A stretch of DNA of 64,000 bases from Apium graveolens (taxonomy: Eukaryota > Streptophyta > Magnoliopsida > Apiales > Apiaceae): positions 96,584,609-96,648,608 of the forward strand of contig NC_133653.1 in NCBI RefSeq assembly GCF_009905375.1, given 5' to 3'. Position 1 is the stretch's first letter, and every line of letters begins with the position of its first letter. The position numbers and the translations under genes were made by a program. Below the pieces are notes generated by a model. It saw only the letters and a program-made list of their open reading frames with translations. It was not told the DNA's origin and made no database searches. Of this stretch, positions 23,089-34,427 are shown one piece after another.

Positions 23089-24730
23089 TTAGGATTAGGA
23101 TTTACTTGATGTAATCTGAATCTTAATGTACTCTTTGTGTTTAATATTAATGCAAATTCTCTACTTCTTTATCAATTTGTTTTTGGTTGCTTGATTGTTT
23201 AGGTCATAATTGCCTTGTGTTTACAAATTAATTAATTTTTAGTTTTCCTGTCATAATGCTTGCAACTGTATGGCTGAATGCTTATGCCTAATTAAAACTC
23301 CAGATATGTTCAATGCATTAGAGATTCAACACAATTCACTCAGACAACAACATGAAATTCAAATTTTCAATCAACAGGTATTTATGTTGAAAAGCAGCTA
23401 AAACATCTATAAACCAAATTGCAGCTCTCCCAAATACACCAACAAAAACACAAACTCAAACACAATCCCACTCAGGTGACTCTCAAAATAAACCTATTTT
23501 ACAAAAGGATAGCAATTTTATAATGTTCTTCAGATTGTTTTGTTGTTTGAGAAGAGAAACCACCAAACATGGAAAATTTATCAGTTTACTGAATATCCCA
23601 TGAGTATTCCTAATGCACCTTCATGTGCAAAACAGTCTTCACAGACTGAAAGGTTTGAGGGTATTAATCCCGAGGGGGAGCTATCTAAGTCCTCTCCAAT
23701 TCAATTGGAGGTTCCTCAAAAAGGAATAACTCCGCTCATAACTCTAGCATAAGTTGCCTTAGCAGTTAAAGCTAGATGTACAATTGCTTATGACAATATC
23801 ATGAGAAGGGCAAGTATAGCACATATATGTACCAGTGTGTTGCAAAACACACAAGGGCTTGAGGTTGGTGTACATGATAGTAACCTAGTCAAATCCCCTC
23901 CAATTCAGCTGGAGGTTTCCACTACAAGTGAGGAACAACACACTATCAAAACCATATAGAAATCTGTGAGTCAAACTGTGACCCTAGTCACCGGTGTTCT
24001 TAATGATTCATTCACCTCACAACTTCAAGCCAACATTCTCTTTTCTGATGAAATGAGTATGATTAGACCTATATGGATTATCCCTAATCATATGATCACA
24101 GACAACTCTTCTCAGCCACCTCTTATTTATGTAAGTCAAACACAACTGAGCCTTTCATGTGAGAATAAGAGAAAAGATTGAGAGAAAAACAGAGAATAAG
24201 ATAGGAAGGATCCTTCCTGGCAAAAGGAGAGGTAGATGAGTATATGGATTTAGCAATCCTTTTGAGGGAACTTTGACTCTCAAAAGTCATGAGACTAGTG
24301 CAGTGAGAAGTAGTGACACTACTTATTCAAAAGAACAGAGAGCTTAGGATTTTTTTTAACAGACTTTTTCTACAGATCTAAGTGGAATCTCTATTCTATT
24401 TGATAAACTTATCTCCATAAATCTCACTGAAGCTTGAAGCTGCAGACAGTGTTCTAAATGGACAATGACAGTAGCTTGAACAATGTGCATCTAGATGGAT
24501 CTTTCCACCTGGAGATAATGTCAAAAAGGGGGAGAATATATCTAAATGTCTGCCAAAATAGCTGATGGATGTTTCTAGATAATAAAACATTTTATTCTTT
24601 ATAGGGGGAGAGAAGAATAAATCTAAATGCAACTCAACAAAAGAATACTAGATGGGAAGTTTGGTTTCTGCATTTAGTTAAAGTTTTGACATCATCAATC
24701 AGAACTTGTGCATAATTTCATAATGAACAA
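23089..24730 (+). pseudogene. Decayed post-pol tail of copia A
   Basis: Contains the coding remnant (SPIQLEVPQKGITPLITLA at about 23690-23750, then TTSEEQHTIKT... and MSQTVTLVTGVLNDSF to 24181) with stops. From 24182 to 24730 it is non-coding with GGGGGAGA purine tracts. Nothing else is recognisable. Confidence 0.5.
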
Positions 24731-24742
24731 GTTTGGGGAGAT
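24731..24742 (+). promoter_or_regulatory. Polypurine tract of copia A
   Basis: GTTTGGGGAGAT directly precedes the TG of the 3' LTR. C and D have GGGGGAGAT at the same place. Confidence 0.8.
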
Positions 24743-26251
24743 TGTAATATATAATAGATGATGTTATAGATTACTGGAGATAACAATGTCATTATCATCT
24801 CTGATCATAGTATGAAGCAAGTCAAATGGATATCTGATCTGTATAGAAGATTAATGAACAACTGTTTTCAGTAATTAGTTAAACTTGGGGTCAACCCTGA
24901 GTAAGTTGTATTGTTATCTAAATTTGTATTTTATACTTGTAACACTTAAAGTATGTAAAAATGCAAAGGAGCGGACTTGAGTCTCTTTCCTAAAACTGTA
25001 TCAAGCCTAACGATTCGATCTGGAAGAAGATCAAGAAGATCATGCCTCAGATGAATTTTGAAGAAGCTTGGAGTTAAATCAATTTGTTTGGACAAAAATA
25101 CCCTAAGTCAAGATCTCTACAAGTCACAGATTTAATGTTATAGAGAATTCATTCAAGAACTCCAGAATGGCTTATCGAGAAGTCATTCAAGTTTCAGAGA
25201 GTACCGACGGATGAGTAACATCCATCGGAATAGTAGTTTGGCTAGTCGACGGATGACTACTGTTAGGCACATCCATCGGGTTACAATCACTACTCGACGG
25301 ATGAGCAATATCCACCGGGATAGAAGAAATAAATGAATTCAGAATGGAGAAGTCAGGAAAGCTACTAGAGAACTCAGGAAGATATCGACAAGCAAAATTG
25401 AAGAAATGAAGATCGGAGATATCAACAAGTCATTCCTACACTAGAAAACTTAGTGTTATCGACAAGTCTACATTCAGTAGAGAACTCTGAGTTATTGATA
25501 AGTCAAAGTGAAGATGTGAAGACTAGAGATCTTGACAAGCTGAAGACCTCTACAAGCCAAATTCAATATGGAGTGCTTGAGATCTCGATAAACCTATGTA
25601 CTTATCGAGATGTCAAGTGTTCTATTAATTCAAATTGGAGATCTCGAGGTACAGTCTCAAAGTACAGAATTGCAGATCAATTCAATATCTAAGATAAACA
25701 ATCAACAAACAATCCAACAGCTGGATTGACAAGTCTACAAAAAGCAGCATGAAGAGTGTGCAAGATCAATGGCAAAGATTAACTGATAGAGGAAGATTAA
25801 AGTGAACACGGGATGCTAAAGATATGCTAAGCCAGAAATGGAAGATTTGTTTTTTTATAAATAGAAATGACAAGTGACAGTTTAGAAAAGCTAATAGCAT
25901 GTTTATTATCCACTGTGTAAACCATCAGTTAACTGAGTGATAAAGTTAACACTGGTCCTCTAGTTAGAATTTACAATTTAGATAAAATCTCTTGTATCAT
26001 TCTCAAGAAGAAGCTGAGCTCTTTAATATCAAAGAGCTTACAAATTTTATAGCAAAACAGTCTTAATTTTTAATATAAAAATTAAGTGAGTTTTAAAGAT
26101 CTGTGTTCTTTATTTTCTGCATATTTAGATTCTGCATGAACACTTTTCTATACAAGATTTAATTTACTTTGCTCAACAATTAACTTTCAAGAAAATCCTA
26201 AAATCAGAAAAACACATTCACCCCCCCTCCTGTGTGATTCATTACCTAACA
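24743..26251 (+). repeat. 3' LTR of copia A
   Basis: 1509 bp from TGTAATATATAAT to ATTACCTAACA. From 25110 to 25700 it carries both motif types (TCGACAAGTC and CGACGGATGA with their complements). A TATA box (TTTATAAATAG) follows at about 25854-25864. The block at 25201-25320 is homologous, in reverse, to part of the second ORF of C. Confidence 0.88.
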
Positions 26252-26688
26252 CCATATTTTTCAAGTTCTCCATACCTGAATATTGTTTGATCACCATCAA
26301 GGATTGCTCAAGATCAAATCTCATAGCATTGTAGTGAATACAAGTAAGGTACCTTTCTGTGACATCATGATTACGACAATAAATAAACTCATCCACCATC
26401 CAGTTGTTATAGTTCTCTTTGTTGAAAAAATCCACTGGCTCAACTGATGGATGAGTAATTGAAACCGCCATACGGTTGTAACAGTGGGCTGTAAAGTTCC
26501 CATAGCCATAATATTCCAAAACAACAACAAAATACATTTCTAAATCATAAAATATCATAAATTCTTGAAGTCCGCAAATTTTCTTTCTATACTTATCATA
26601 ATTCGCGTTCCAAACAATTGTCTTGCACTTTATATGTCATAGGGGCTGAAGTTTACGCCCAAATTTATCAATAAAACCGGATGAAACC
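26252..26688 (-). pseudogene. B3-domain (REM-like) gene fragment, main exon, cut by the LTR of A
   Basis: On the minus strand, sequence following an AG at 26690-26689 reads VSSGFIDKFGRKLQPL, a TGA stop (26639-26637), then CKTIVWNANYDKYRKKICGLQEFM and LEYYGYGNFTAHCYN. The pattern (basic GFIDKFG, a Trp strand, a GLQEF turn, a YYGxGNF strand) fits the plant-specific B3 DNA-binding domain. About 70 more codons follow with no recognised domain, and the frame then runs into the LTR of A, so the gene's 3' end is separated or lost. The in-domain stop argues for a pseudogene. Family assignment is by eye only. Confidence 0.5.
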
Positions 26689-26776
26689 CTCTGTAATTTT
26701 AGATAGATTACGGAGTCAAGTACAATAAATTTTCAGTTTTATAATAACGTTTAAATGCAACCATTCAATCACTTAC

Positions 26777-26844
26777 AAATGCTTCATCTTCATCTCTTTC
26801 GACAGATGTAAAAATAAAGCTCGCAAACGGTTTTCATCCACTAT
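26777..26844 (-). pseudogene. Possible upstream exon of the B3-like fragment
   Basis: A 68-base stretch preceded by TGTAG and followed by GTAAGTG on the minus strand encodes IVDENRLRALFLHLSKEMKMKHL. Joining it to 26688 keeps the reading frame (phase 2), and the joined protein looks like the start of a B3 domain. This supports a GT-AG intron at 26689-26776. Confidence 0.42.
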
Positions 26845-27279
26845 CTACATTTAACATTGATTAATCAGGTATATCTAAACTTTACATGCAGTATTTCATA
26901 AGCAATGAAAAAAATATGTTTGACATATTACCCATATCCCAGTCAATATTCTATGAGTTGTTCTTTCTTTTAACTTCTTGAAAATTCAAATTTTAAACTC
27001 AAACCAAAATAGGATATACACGGATCTTAATAAAATTTGTGATCAATCTACAAACTCTAAACACTACTAACTAAACCATAAAATCGAATCAATATCTATA
27101 TCACTCGCAACTTACACATGCAATCAACATCAATACATGAAATACTCTTATTCATACAAATTTTTCATTGTCGACACTGAAATAGTAGATTTGGATCATA
27201 ATTAAATTACTAATCAAACTATTAAACATAAACCTTTAAAAACAAGTGATGACAAGTACATGCACACGAGAATCAAGTT

Positions 27280-27412
27280 ATTAACCTTCATACACTTTTC
27301 ATAATCTTCTCAAATATTTCGATAATTGCTATGATTTCTCTGCGTGAGTTGGCATCCTCGTCATAATCGCCGATACTGAATTGTCGCGCTCTGTTATCCG
27401 TTTTATATAGGT
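27280..27412 (-). promoter_or_regulatory. Possible promoter and first exon of the B3-like fragment
   Basis: On the minus strand CTATATAAAACGG near 27408-27396 is followed by a GC-richer stretch with ATG codons and a candidate donor (AAG/GTTAAT) near 27284. None of the ATG frames stays open into the donor, so the start is uncertain. Confidence 0.25.
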
Positions 27413-28574
27413 TTATTAGGCTCAAACCCGATAATTTGATAGGGATATGTTAGATCTCAGTTACTTACTCTTAAATTAGAAATTTAAATTATTTTAAAAA
27501 AATTACAACAATAGTAAAATTATTGGAAATAATGAAATTTGATAAAGAATATTAAAGTAAATTTTTAAAAAATTACCCAAAAAAATATTGCAGTTAAATT
27601 TATTTTTATTACAAATTATTTTACAATTAAAAATTCCTTAATATTAAGGGTTTTCAGATTATATAATGAATTATAGAGCTCTATTACACAACAAGATACA
27701 TGTTAGGTAATAAATCACACATAGAGGGGGGGAATGTGTTTTTCTGATTTTAGGATTTTCTTGAAAGATAACGGTTGAACAAAGTAAATAAAATCTTGTA
27801 TAGGAAAGTCTTCATGCAGAAATTAAACTTGCACAAAATAAAGAACTCAGATCTTCAAAACTCACTTAATTTTTGTATTAAAAATTAAGATGCTTTGCTA
27901 CAAAATTTCTAAGCTTTTCGAAGTTCAAGAGCTCAGCTTCTTCTCGAGAGTGTTACAAGAATTTTGATCTAAATTGTTACTTCTAACTAGAGGACCAGTA
28001 TTAACTTTATAGCTCAGTTAACTGCTGGTTTACACAGTGGATAATAAACATGCTCTTAGCTTTTCTAAACTGACACTTGTCAATTCTATTTATAGAAAAG
28101 CAAATCTTCCATTTTTGGCTTAGCATATCTTTAGCATCCCGTGTTTACTTTAATCTTCCTCTGTCAGTTTATCTTTGCCATTGATCTTGCACACTCTTCA
28201 AGCTGCTTTTTATAGACTTGTCAATCCAGCAGTTGGATTGTTTGTTGATTGTTTATCTTGAATATTAAACTGATCTGCAATTCTGTACTTTGAGACTGTA
28301 CTTCGAGATCTCCAGTTTGATTCATTTGAACACTTGATATTTCGATAAGTATTAAGGGTTATCGAGATCTCTAGTACTCCATAATGAGTTTGGCTTGTAG
28401 AGATCTTCGGCTCATCGAGATCTCTAGTCTTCATAACTTCACTTGACTTGTAGACATCTCTGAGTTCTCGAATGGATATAGACATGTCGATAACTCTGAG
28501 TTGTCTATTGAAGGAACGACTTGTCGATATCTTTTTGAGTTCTCGAGTAACTTTCCTGACTTCTCTACTCCCAG

Positions 28575-28730
28575 TGGATATTGCTTATCCGTTGAGTAGA
28601 TATTGCTCATCTGTCGAGTAGATGTATAGCTAATCGGTCGAGTAGATATTATTCATCTGTCGAGTAGATGTTATTCATCCATCGAGTGGATATATAGCTC
28701 ATCCGTCGAGTAGATATTGCTTATCCGTCG
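28575..28730. repeat. Minisatellite of seven 22-24-bp units in the E LTR
   Basis: Successive units vary from GTGGATATTGCTTATCCGT-type to GTAGATGTTATTCATCCATC-type, each ending in CGA. All keep the CATCC[GA]TCGA core that is shared with element C. Confidence 0.8.
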
Positions 28731-29084
28731 GTACTCTTTGGAGTTTGAATGACTTCTCGATAAGTCATTCTGGAGTTCTCGAATGACTTCTCTATAACAT
28801 TAAATTTGTGACTTGTAGAGATCTTGACTTAGAACATTTTTCTCCAAACAAATTTATTCAACTCGAAGCTTCTTCAAAATTCTTCTGAGGCATGATCTTT
28901 TTGATCTTCTTCCAAATAGAATCCTTAGGCTTGATACTATTTTAGGAAAAAGTCTCAAGTCTGCTCCTTTGCATTTTTACCGACTTTAAGTGTTACAAGT
29001 ACAGAATACAAATTTAGATAACAATACAACTTACTTAGGGTTGGCCCCAAGCTTAACTGATTGTTAATGACATTTTCAGCTTCA

Positions 29085-29089
29085 GTATT
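29085..29089. repeat. Left target duplication of copia C (gtatt; partner gtaat)
   Basis: GTATT precedes the C 5' LTR and GTAAT follows its 3' LTR at 54404-54408. The single mismatch is probably a later mutation. Without C the two parts of the E LTR join properly. Confidence 0.75.
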
Positions 29090-30110
29090 TGTTGGGAATA
29101 TGTTGGGAACTTGATGATTACATTAACAAAACACCTTAGTAGATTCAACTTTGTGAAAAATGTAGCACTCGACGGATGATCAGATATAGTCCCGATGGAT
29201 GACTCAATATAGTCCCGACGGATGATGATTTGACATCCATCGAGTGAGTATCTTATGTAACAATATGTCATGTAGCACATTTCTGTAAATACCTTTGTAT
29301 AGATTCTGTAGTAGCATATAAGTCATGTTGAATTTAATTAGATATGCAGAATAGGTTGATTAATTCTAAATATAAGATGTCTTGTAATTCTGCATAAGTG
29401 AAATGAAGTCAAGTGTCGAATAGCTACCCGACGGATGATCAACAAAGCTCCCGATGCCCGACGGATGATCAATTCAAACATTTGTTGACAGTGATAACAC
29501 AGTCACATGCGTCGAGTGTTTGCAAAAGGAATGTGGCAGCCTATTCAACTGGGTTTTTGAGAACAAAGAAGCATTACCATTTCCATGCTATTATGAAGAT
29601 ATTCAAAGATGCTGGAATAGAGTAGTGAAGCAGTATGGTATTAGACTTGATAGCTTTTGTTTAATTATCTTGTCTTATTACTATGTAATCTTGGTGATAT
29701 ATATAAACCAAGAGTAGCAAATAGAACAACAACAAGAAAACCAAATACATTTTCAGAGAAATAATTATAAGCTGTATCCTGTAGCATTTCTCTGTAAGTT
29801 TAGTTGTTCATATTTGTAAGCAGCTGTGAGCTATTCAAGCTTCACAGGGTTCTCTTGATATATATATATATAATATATATAATATATATATATCTTTGGT
29901 GGATACATTCAAATCCACCAGAAAGTTTTTAAAGACTTGTGTTTTTAATTACTTGTGTTTTGATTTATCTAACTCTTCATTCCGTATTTTGCAAATCAAA
30001 CACTCATATATTGTTAAGTTAGAACCATTTTTCTTTAATCTAAAAAAGTAGCCAGAATTACATTCAATCCCCCCCTTCTGTAATTCTTGTTGTATTGTTA
30101 GGGACTAACA
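29090..30110 (+). repeat. 5' LTR of copia C
   Basis: 1021 bp from TGTTGGGAATATG to GGGACTAACA. CGACGGATGA motifs at about 29167-29245 and 29428-29475. TATA box (TATATATAAA) at 29698-29707. An AT-dinucleotide run lies at about 29855-29895. Short ORFs inside (29413-29717) are also found in the 3' LTR and are not genes. Confidence 0.92.
29698..29707 (+). promoter_or_regulatory. TATA box of the copia C LTR
   Basis: TATATATAAA within GGTGATATATATAAACC, conserved in the 3' LTR near 53990-54000. It lies downstream of the motif array. Confidence 0.55.
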
Positions 30111-30112
30111 AT

Positions 30113-30124
30113 TGGTATCAGAGC
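30113..30124 (+). promoter_or_regulatory. Primer-binding site of copia C (tRNA-iMet)
   Basis: TGGTATCAGAGC two bases after the LTR end. Confidence 0.9.
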
Positions 30125-30170
30125 AAGCTCTTGTAGCACGAAGAGTTTAAAGATCATAACAAACAGCAAG

Positions 30171-31250
30171 ATGAACAAGAAGGATGTTGGAGTCAAGATT
30201 CCTTTTCTGGACAAAGATAATTACCATCACTAGAAGGTAAAGATATATCTTCACTTACTTTCTCAAGATGAGGCCTATGTGGATTGCATGGAGAGAGGTC
30301 CTCATGTACCAATGAGAGCTTCAACTGGAAATGAGCCATCTGTTCCCAAGCCAAGGCATGAATGGTCAGATCCTGATATTGAACAAGTCAGGAAAGACAA
30401 GAAGGCCATGAATATCTTATTCAATGGAGTTGATGGTGACATGTTTGACAACATCATCAATTGCAAGACAGCCAAGGAGGTTTGGGACACCATTCAAATA
30501 ATTTTTGATGGCACTGAACAAGTTAGAGAAAATAAGATACAGTTACTAATTCAGCAATATGAGCATTTCCAATGTGAAGAAGGTGAAACTCTCACTGATA
30601 TCTTTAGTAGATTTCAAAAGCTACTAAATGCTCTGAAGCTGCATGGAAGAGTCTATTAAACCAAAGACTCTAACCTCAAATTCTTGAGATCCCTTTCCAA
30701 AAGAATGGAAACCAATGACAGTATCCTTGAGAAATTCACAAGAATACAAGGAGTTTACACTAGAGAGACTGTATGGCATTCTAAAGAGTTGTGAGCATGA
30801 AATAGAGCAAGATGAAAGAATGGAGAAAGGGAGAAAGAAATGAAGGTCCATTGCACTGGTTGCTGAGTTAGAGAAAGAGAAGGAGATGAAGATAGAACTG
30901 TTGAGTCTACTTCAAGGGTCTGTGAAAACAAGGGCAAGGGGCTGGTAGCAGAAAATGAAGATTCATTGAGCCAAGATGATATAAATGATATTGATGAACA
31001 TCTTGCATTTCTTTCCAGAAGATTTGCCAAGCTCAAGTTCAAGAAGAACTTTGGAGCAGCTAAGCCAAATAGAAACATGGTGGATAAATCAAAATTCAAA
31101 TGTTTCAAATGTGGCTTGGCAGGGCACTTTGCCAGTGAGTGTAGAAAGTCAGATTCCAGCAAGAAAAAGTTTGAGCCTGTGGATTATAAACAGAAGTATT
31201 TTGAGTTGCTCAAACAAAAGGAAAAGGGCTTTTATTACACAAGAAAGTGA
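30171..31250 (+). pseudogene. gag: gag of copia C: capsid and zinc knuckle, several breaks
   Basis: Starts MNKKDVGVKIPFLDKDNY at 30171. A TAG stands where family members have the Trp of the W-K motif (about 30231). Frame 30279-30659 is the UBN2-type capsid (AKEVWDTIQIIFDGTEQVRENK) and ends in TAA. Several stops follow. Frame 30966-31250 holds the CCHC knuckle (FKCFKCGLAGHFASEC). Confidence 0.82.
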
Positions 31251-32584
31251 CTTGGCAGCAGATGGTCTAGATGAGGATGAAGATGTCAGCTATGTCAATC
31301 TAGCCCTAATGGCCAAGTCTGATGAAACAGAGACAAGTTCTTCAAGTAATTAGGTAATCACCACTAACCTTGCACATTTATCTAAAGTTGAGTGTAATGA
31401 TGCTATAAATGACATGTCTACATAATTATATCACTTGTGTGTTACACTTAAGTCCCTCACTAAGGAAAATGCTAAAATCAAAGAAAACAATTTGTTTTTA
31501 AGTGAGAGGAATAATGTGTTAGAGTCTCAATTTATTGAATTTGAAAAATTGAGAATAGAATGTAAGATTGCTAAGGATGAATTAACTGAGTCCTTGAAGA
31601 AAAAAGAAATTTTGAAGAAGCGGCTTGATCGTGAACAAGAGGTGATTAAGGCATGGAAATCATCTAGAGATGTTCATGCTCAAATCACCAAAGTTTAAGG
31701 TATTGAGTCCTTCTGTGATGCAGCCTGGAAAAATAGTAAAGAGAAGCTAGAATCCAATTTGGTTGAAGGATTGCTAACAGATGTAGACTCGACGGATGAT
31801 GAGGGTCATCCGTCGGATAATCAAAAGGTTATCCGTCGAGTGACATAAATCCTCATCTATCGTCTGTGAGCAAACCTGTGAGTAAAGCCAAACTTGCCAA
31901 GTTAAATGAAAAATATGGATCAGTTTCTAAAAACTTTATTTCAGGAGAATCTAGTCAAGTGAAGAAGGAGAAGAAAATGAATGTTAGTCATCTGTCTATC
32001 AAGCAATTGAATGAAAGACTAGAAAAGATTGAGGTTAAAACATAGGCTAAAAGGAAAAACAATAGAAATGGAAAAGTAGGAATTAACAAATATAACAACT
32101 ACACATCTAATAAGTATGCTCCTAGAAAAATGTGTGTTAAGTGTGGTAGTGTTAATCATCTGTCTGTTAATTACAAACTTTCCATGCCTACTTCCATGAG
32201 TGTACCACCTTCTTTTCCCAACATGAATGGCAGGCCTTCTATGCCTATGAATGCAATGTCTGCTCAGAATATGAATGCACAATTTACTAATATGCCATTT
32301 GCACCTAATCCTTATTATGCTGCATTTAGTATGCCATATATGCCATTTAGCATGCCTTACTGGAATAACATGTTTGCAAACAGCATGCATTTTCCTGCTA
32401 ATCAAAATGTGTATGAGAATTCTGTTTTAATGACTGGTTTCAAAGGTCCAACTCAAATGACTAAGGATGAATCATAAATTCCCAAGTCAAATGAGATCAA
32501 ACCTAAGAAATAAAAGAAGAAAGCTAACAAGGCAGGACCCAAGCAAACTTGGGTACCAAAATCAACTTGATTTGATTTTAATGT
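31251..32584 (+). pseudogene. gag C-terminal extension of copia C: coiled coil, CxxC and Met-rich segment
   Basis: Acidic stretch, then a coiled coil at 31435-31698 (IECKIAKDELTESLKKKEIL). After a stop there is motif-bearing DNA (31785-31850, CGACGGATGA and CATCCGTCG). Frame 32130-32477 has a CxxC motif (KMCVKCGSVNHL) and a Met/Pro/Asn-rich segment of about 70 residues. Stops separate all pieces. Confidence 0.65.
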
Positions 32585-33495
32585 GTGCAGGGAAACAGAA
32601 AGAATCTGTGGTACTTGGATAGTGGTTGTTCAAGACACATGACTGGAGATTCTACACTGCTCACAAAGTTCAAGGAAAGAGCTGGCCCAAGTATTACTTT
32701 TGGAGATGACAACAAGGGTTATACTGTAGGATATGGCTTGATTTCAAAAGACAATGTCATCATTGAGGAGGTTGCCTTAGTGGATGGTCCAAGCACAATT
32801 TGTTGAGTATCAGCCAGCTTTGTGATAGATGCAATTCAGTAACCTTCACTAAAGACGCCTGTGTTGTGACAAACAAGAGGAGCAACAAAGTGGTTCTCAC
32901 TGGAGTGAGAAAAGGAAATGTGTACCTAGCTAACGTCAACTCATCAAATGCAGAATATGTTACTTGTCTTCTCAGTAAAGCAAGTCAAGATGAAAGTTGG
33001 CTATCGCACAAGAAGCTATCCCATCTAAACTTTAAAACCATGAATGATATTGTAAAGAAAGAACTGGTTAGAGGTATTCCTCAAGTGGAGTTTTCTAAGG
33101 ATGGAATGTGTGATGCTTTCCAAAAGGGAAAACAAATCAAAGCATCATTCAGAAAGAAGCTTGATTCAACAATTGAAGAACCTTTGCAACTGCTACACAT
33201 GGATTTGTTTGGACCAGACAATGTGTTGTCCATCTCAAGGAAAATATTTTGCCTAGTAATTGTAGATGATTTCTCAAAGTTCTCTTGGACATTTTTCCTA
33301 AAGTCTAAAGATGAGGCTAGTGAAATCATCATCAATCACATAAGCCAAGTCAACAATCATCCTGATTTTAAAGTTAGAAGAATCAGGAGTAACAATGGGA
33401 CTGAGTTCAAGAATTATGTTATGAGAGTATTCAGTGAAGAGAATGGGATTATACATGAGTTTTCAGTAGCAAGAACTCCACAAAAAATAGAGTAG
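32585..33495 (+). pseudogene. Protease and integrase N-terminus/core of copia C
   Basis: Protease box LDSGCSRHMTGDSTLL near 32618. A frameshift near 32800 leads to a 231-codon frame with the HHCC finger ([13 protein letters not shown]...; the second Cys of the CxxC is Phe: CDAFQKGK), first core Asp (HMDLFGP) and second (RSNNGTEF, where Asp has become Asn). Both substitutions should inactivate integrase. Confidence 0.8.
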
Positions 33496-34427
33496 TACAA
33501 AGAAAGAACAGATCACTTATTGAAGCTGTAAGGACAATGCTTGAAGAATCAAAGTTACCTACATATTTCTGGGCTGAAGCTGTAAATACTGCATGCTATA
33601 CTCAGAATATTTCTTTGGTTAATCAGGCAAAATGCATGACTCCCTACCAATTGTTCAAGAACAAAAAGCCAACTCTAAACTTTCTTCATGTCTTTCGCTG
33701 TAAATGTTATATCTTGAGAAATCAAACTGATCACAATGGGAAGTTTGATGCTAAAGCAGATGAAGGAATTTTTGTTGGATATGCTATTGGTAAAGCATAT
33801 AGAGTCTACAATTTGAGAACCAACATTGCTATGGAATCAATACATGTTGTGTTTGATGATAAAAAGATTGAAGGACTGCAAGATGGAGATTACCATGAGA
33901 GCCTCAATTTTGACAATGTGGAGATGGTTAGTGATGACAGTGATGATGAAAGTGATCAAGAAACTACTAATAAGTATAGTACAGAAAAACCTACAACCAA
34001 TGAAGCTAATAACTCACCATCCATCGAGTTATAAAATGCCTCATCCGTCGGTAGACAATCTGCATCATCCATCGAGAGACAATCAGCTTCATCCGTCGGA
34101 ACTCAAAATTCACTATCCGTCGGTTCATTAAAAGAAGCTGAAAGTCAAAATAGATCACTTACAGAAAATTCCCCTCTCTCAAATCATAGATTCACAAACT
34201 CAGGGGGAGTTTTTAATAATCAAAACTCAATCACACATCAAGGCAACAATGAGGCCTCTTCATCTAGAGCTAATCTACCTCAACAAAGGAAATGGACAAA
34301 GGATCACCCCTTTGAGCTCATCATTGGTGATGTATCTTCTAGAGTTCAAACAAGGAGAGCAACTTAAGAAGAATGTCTATATAGCAGCTTCCTCTCTAAG
34401 GAAGAACCAAAGAAGGTAGAAGAAGCT
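33496..34427 (+). pseudogene. Integrase C-terminus and linker of copia C
   Basis: Frame 33537-34034 carries the standard C-terminal segment ([28 protein letters not shown]). The linker to RT at 34016-34130 contains five copies of CATCC[GA]TCG-type motifs that read as HPS/YPS repeats in a neighbouring frame. It closes with [24 protein letters not shown] and a stop. Confidence 0.75.

Larger units (their letters stand above)
12812..26251 (+). mobile_element. A: SIRE/Maximus-like Ty1/copia element with a 2.87-kb patch in RT
   Basis: Primer site at 12814, gag, protease, integrase, RT and RNase H in copia order, then a long post-pol region, polypurine tract and 3' LTR (24743-26251). The RT frame is interrupted at 16971-19853 by a patch copied from E, after which the original RT resumes at 19854. 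Stops and frameshifts occur in every domain. Together with E it defines one family. SIRE assignment rests on the long gag C-terminus, the extra post-pol ORF and RT wording. Confidence 0.85.
26252..27700. other. Host island between two converging copia elements
   Basis: The only sequence in the window not assigned to a retrotransposon. It lies between the 3' LTR of A (plus) and the 3' LTR of E (minus). It holds the B3-like fragment described separately. From 26845 to 27270 and 27430 to 27700 it is AT-rich with no other recognisable feature. CCATA (26252) and ATACA (27696-27700) should be one copy each of the target duplications of A and E, whose partners are not identifiable here. Confidence 0.75.
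27701..29089 (-). repeat. Main part of the E 3' LTR
   Basis: Ends (minus strand) in ACCTAACA at 27701. TATA box CTATAAATAG at 28095-28086. Upstream of the TATA lie TCGATAAGTC-type motifs and, at 28575-28730, seven direct repeats of 22-24 bp built on ATCCGTCGAGTAGATATTG. The A LTR has a different, partly inverted arrangement at the same place. The LTR start lies across element C at 54404-54435. Confidence 0.85.

Noticed and set aside
26187..26558. 123-codon minus-strand ORF as an intact host gene
   Set aside because: It runs into the LTR of A at its 3' end, and the B3-like frame upstream has a stop. It is better called a fragment.
28575..28730. Regularly spaced short repeats resembling a CRISPR array
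   Set aside because: Units are contiguous variants of one 22-24-bp sequence without unique spacers, and lie in a plant LTR.
29413..29717. Overlapping ORFs of 65-70 codons, similar to those at 53713-54011
   Set aside because: They lie in the two LTRs of C, span the TATA box and differ by indels.
32019..32405. Antisense His/Arg-rich ORF of 128 codons
   Set aside because: It is the reverse of the Met-rich gag segment of C (CAT/ATG complement).
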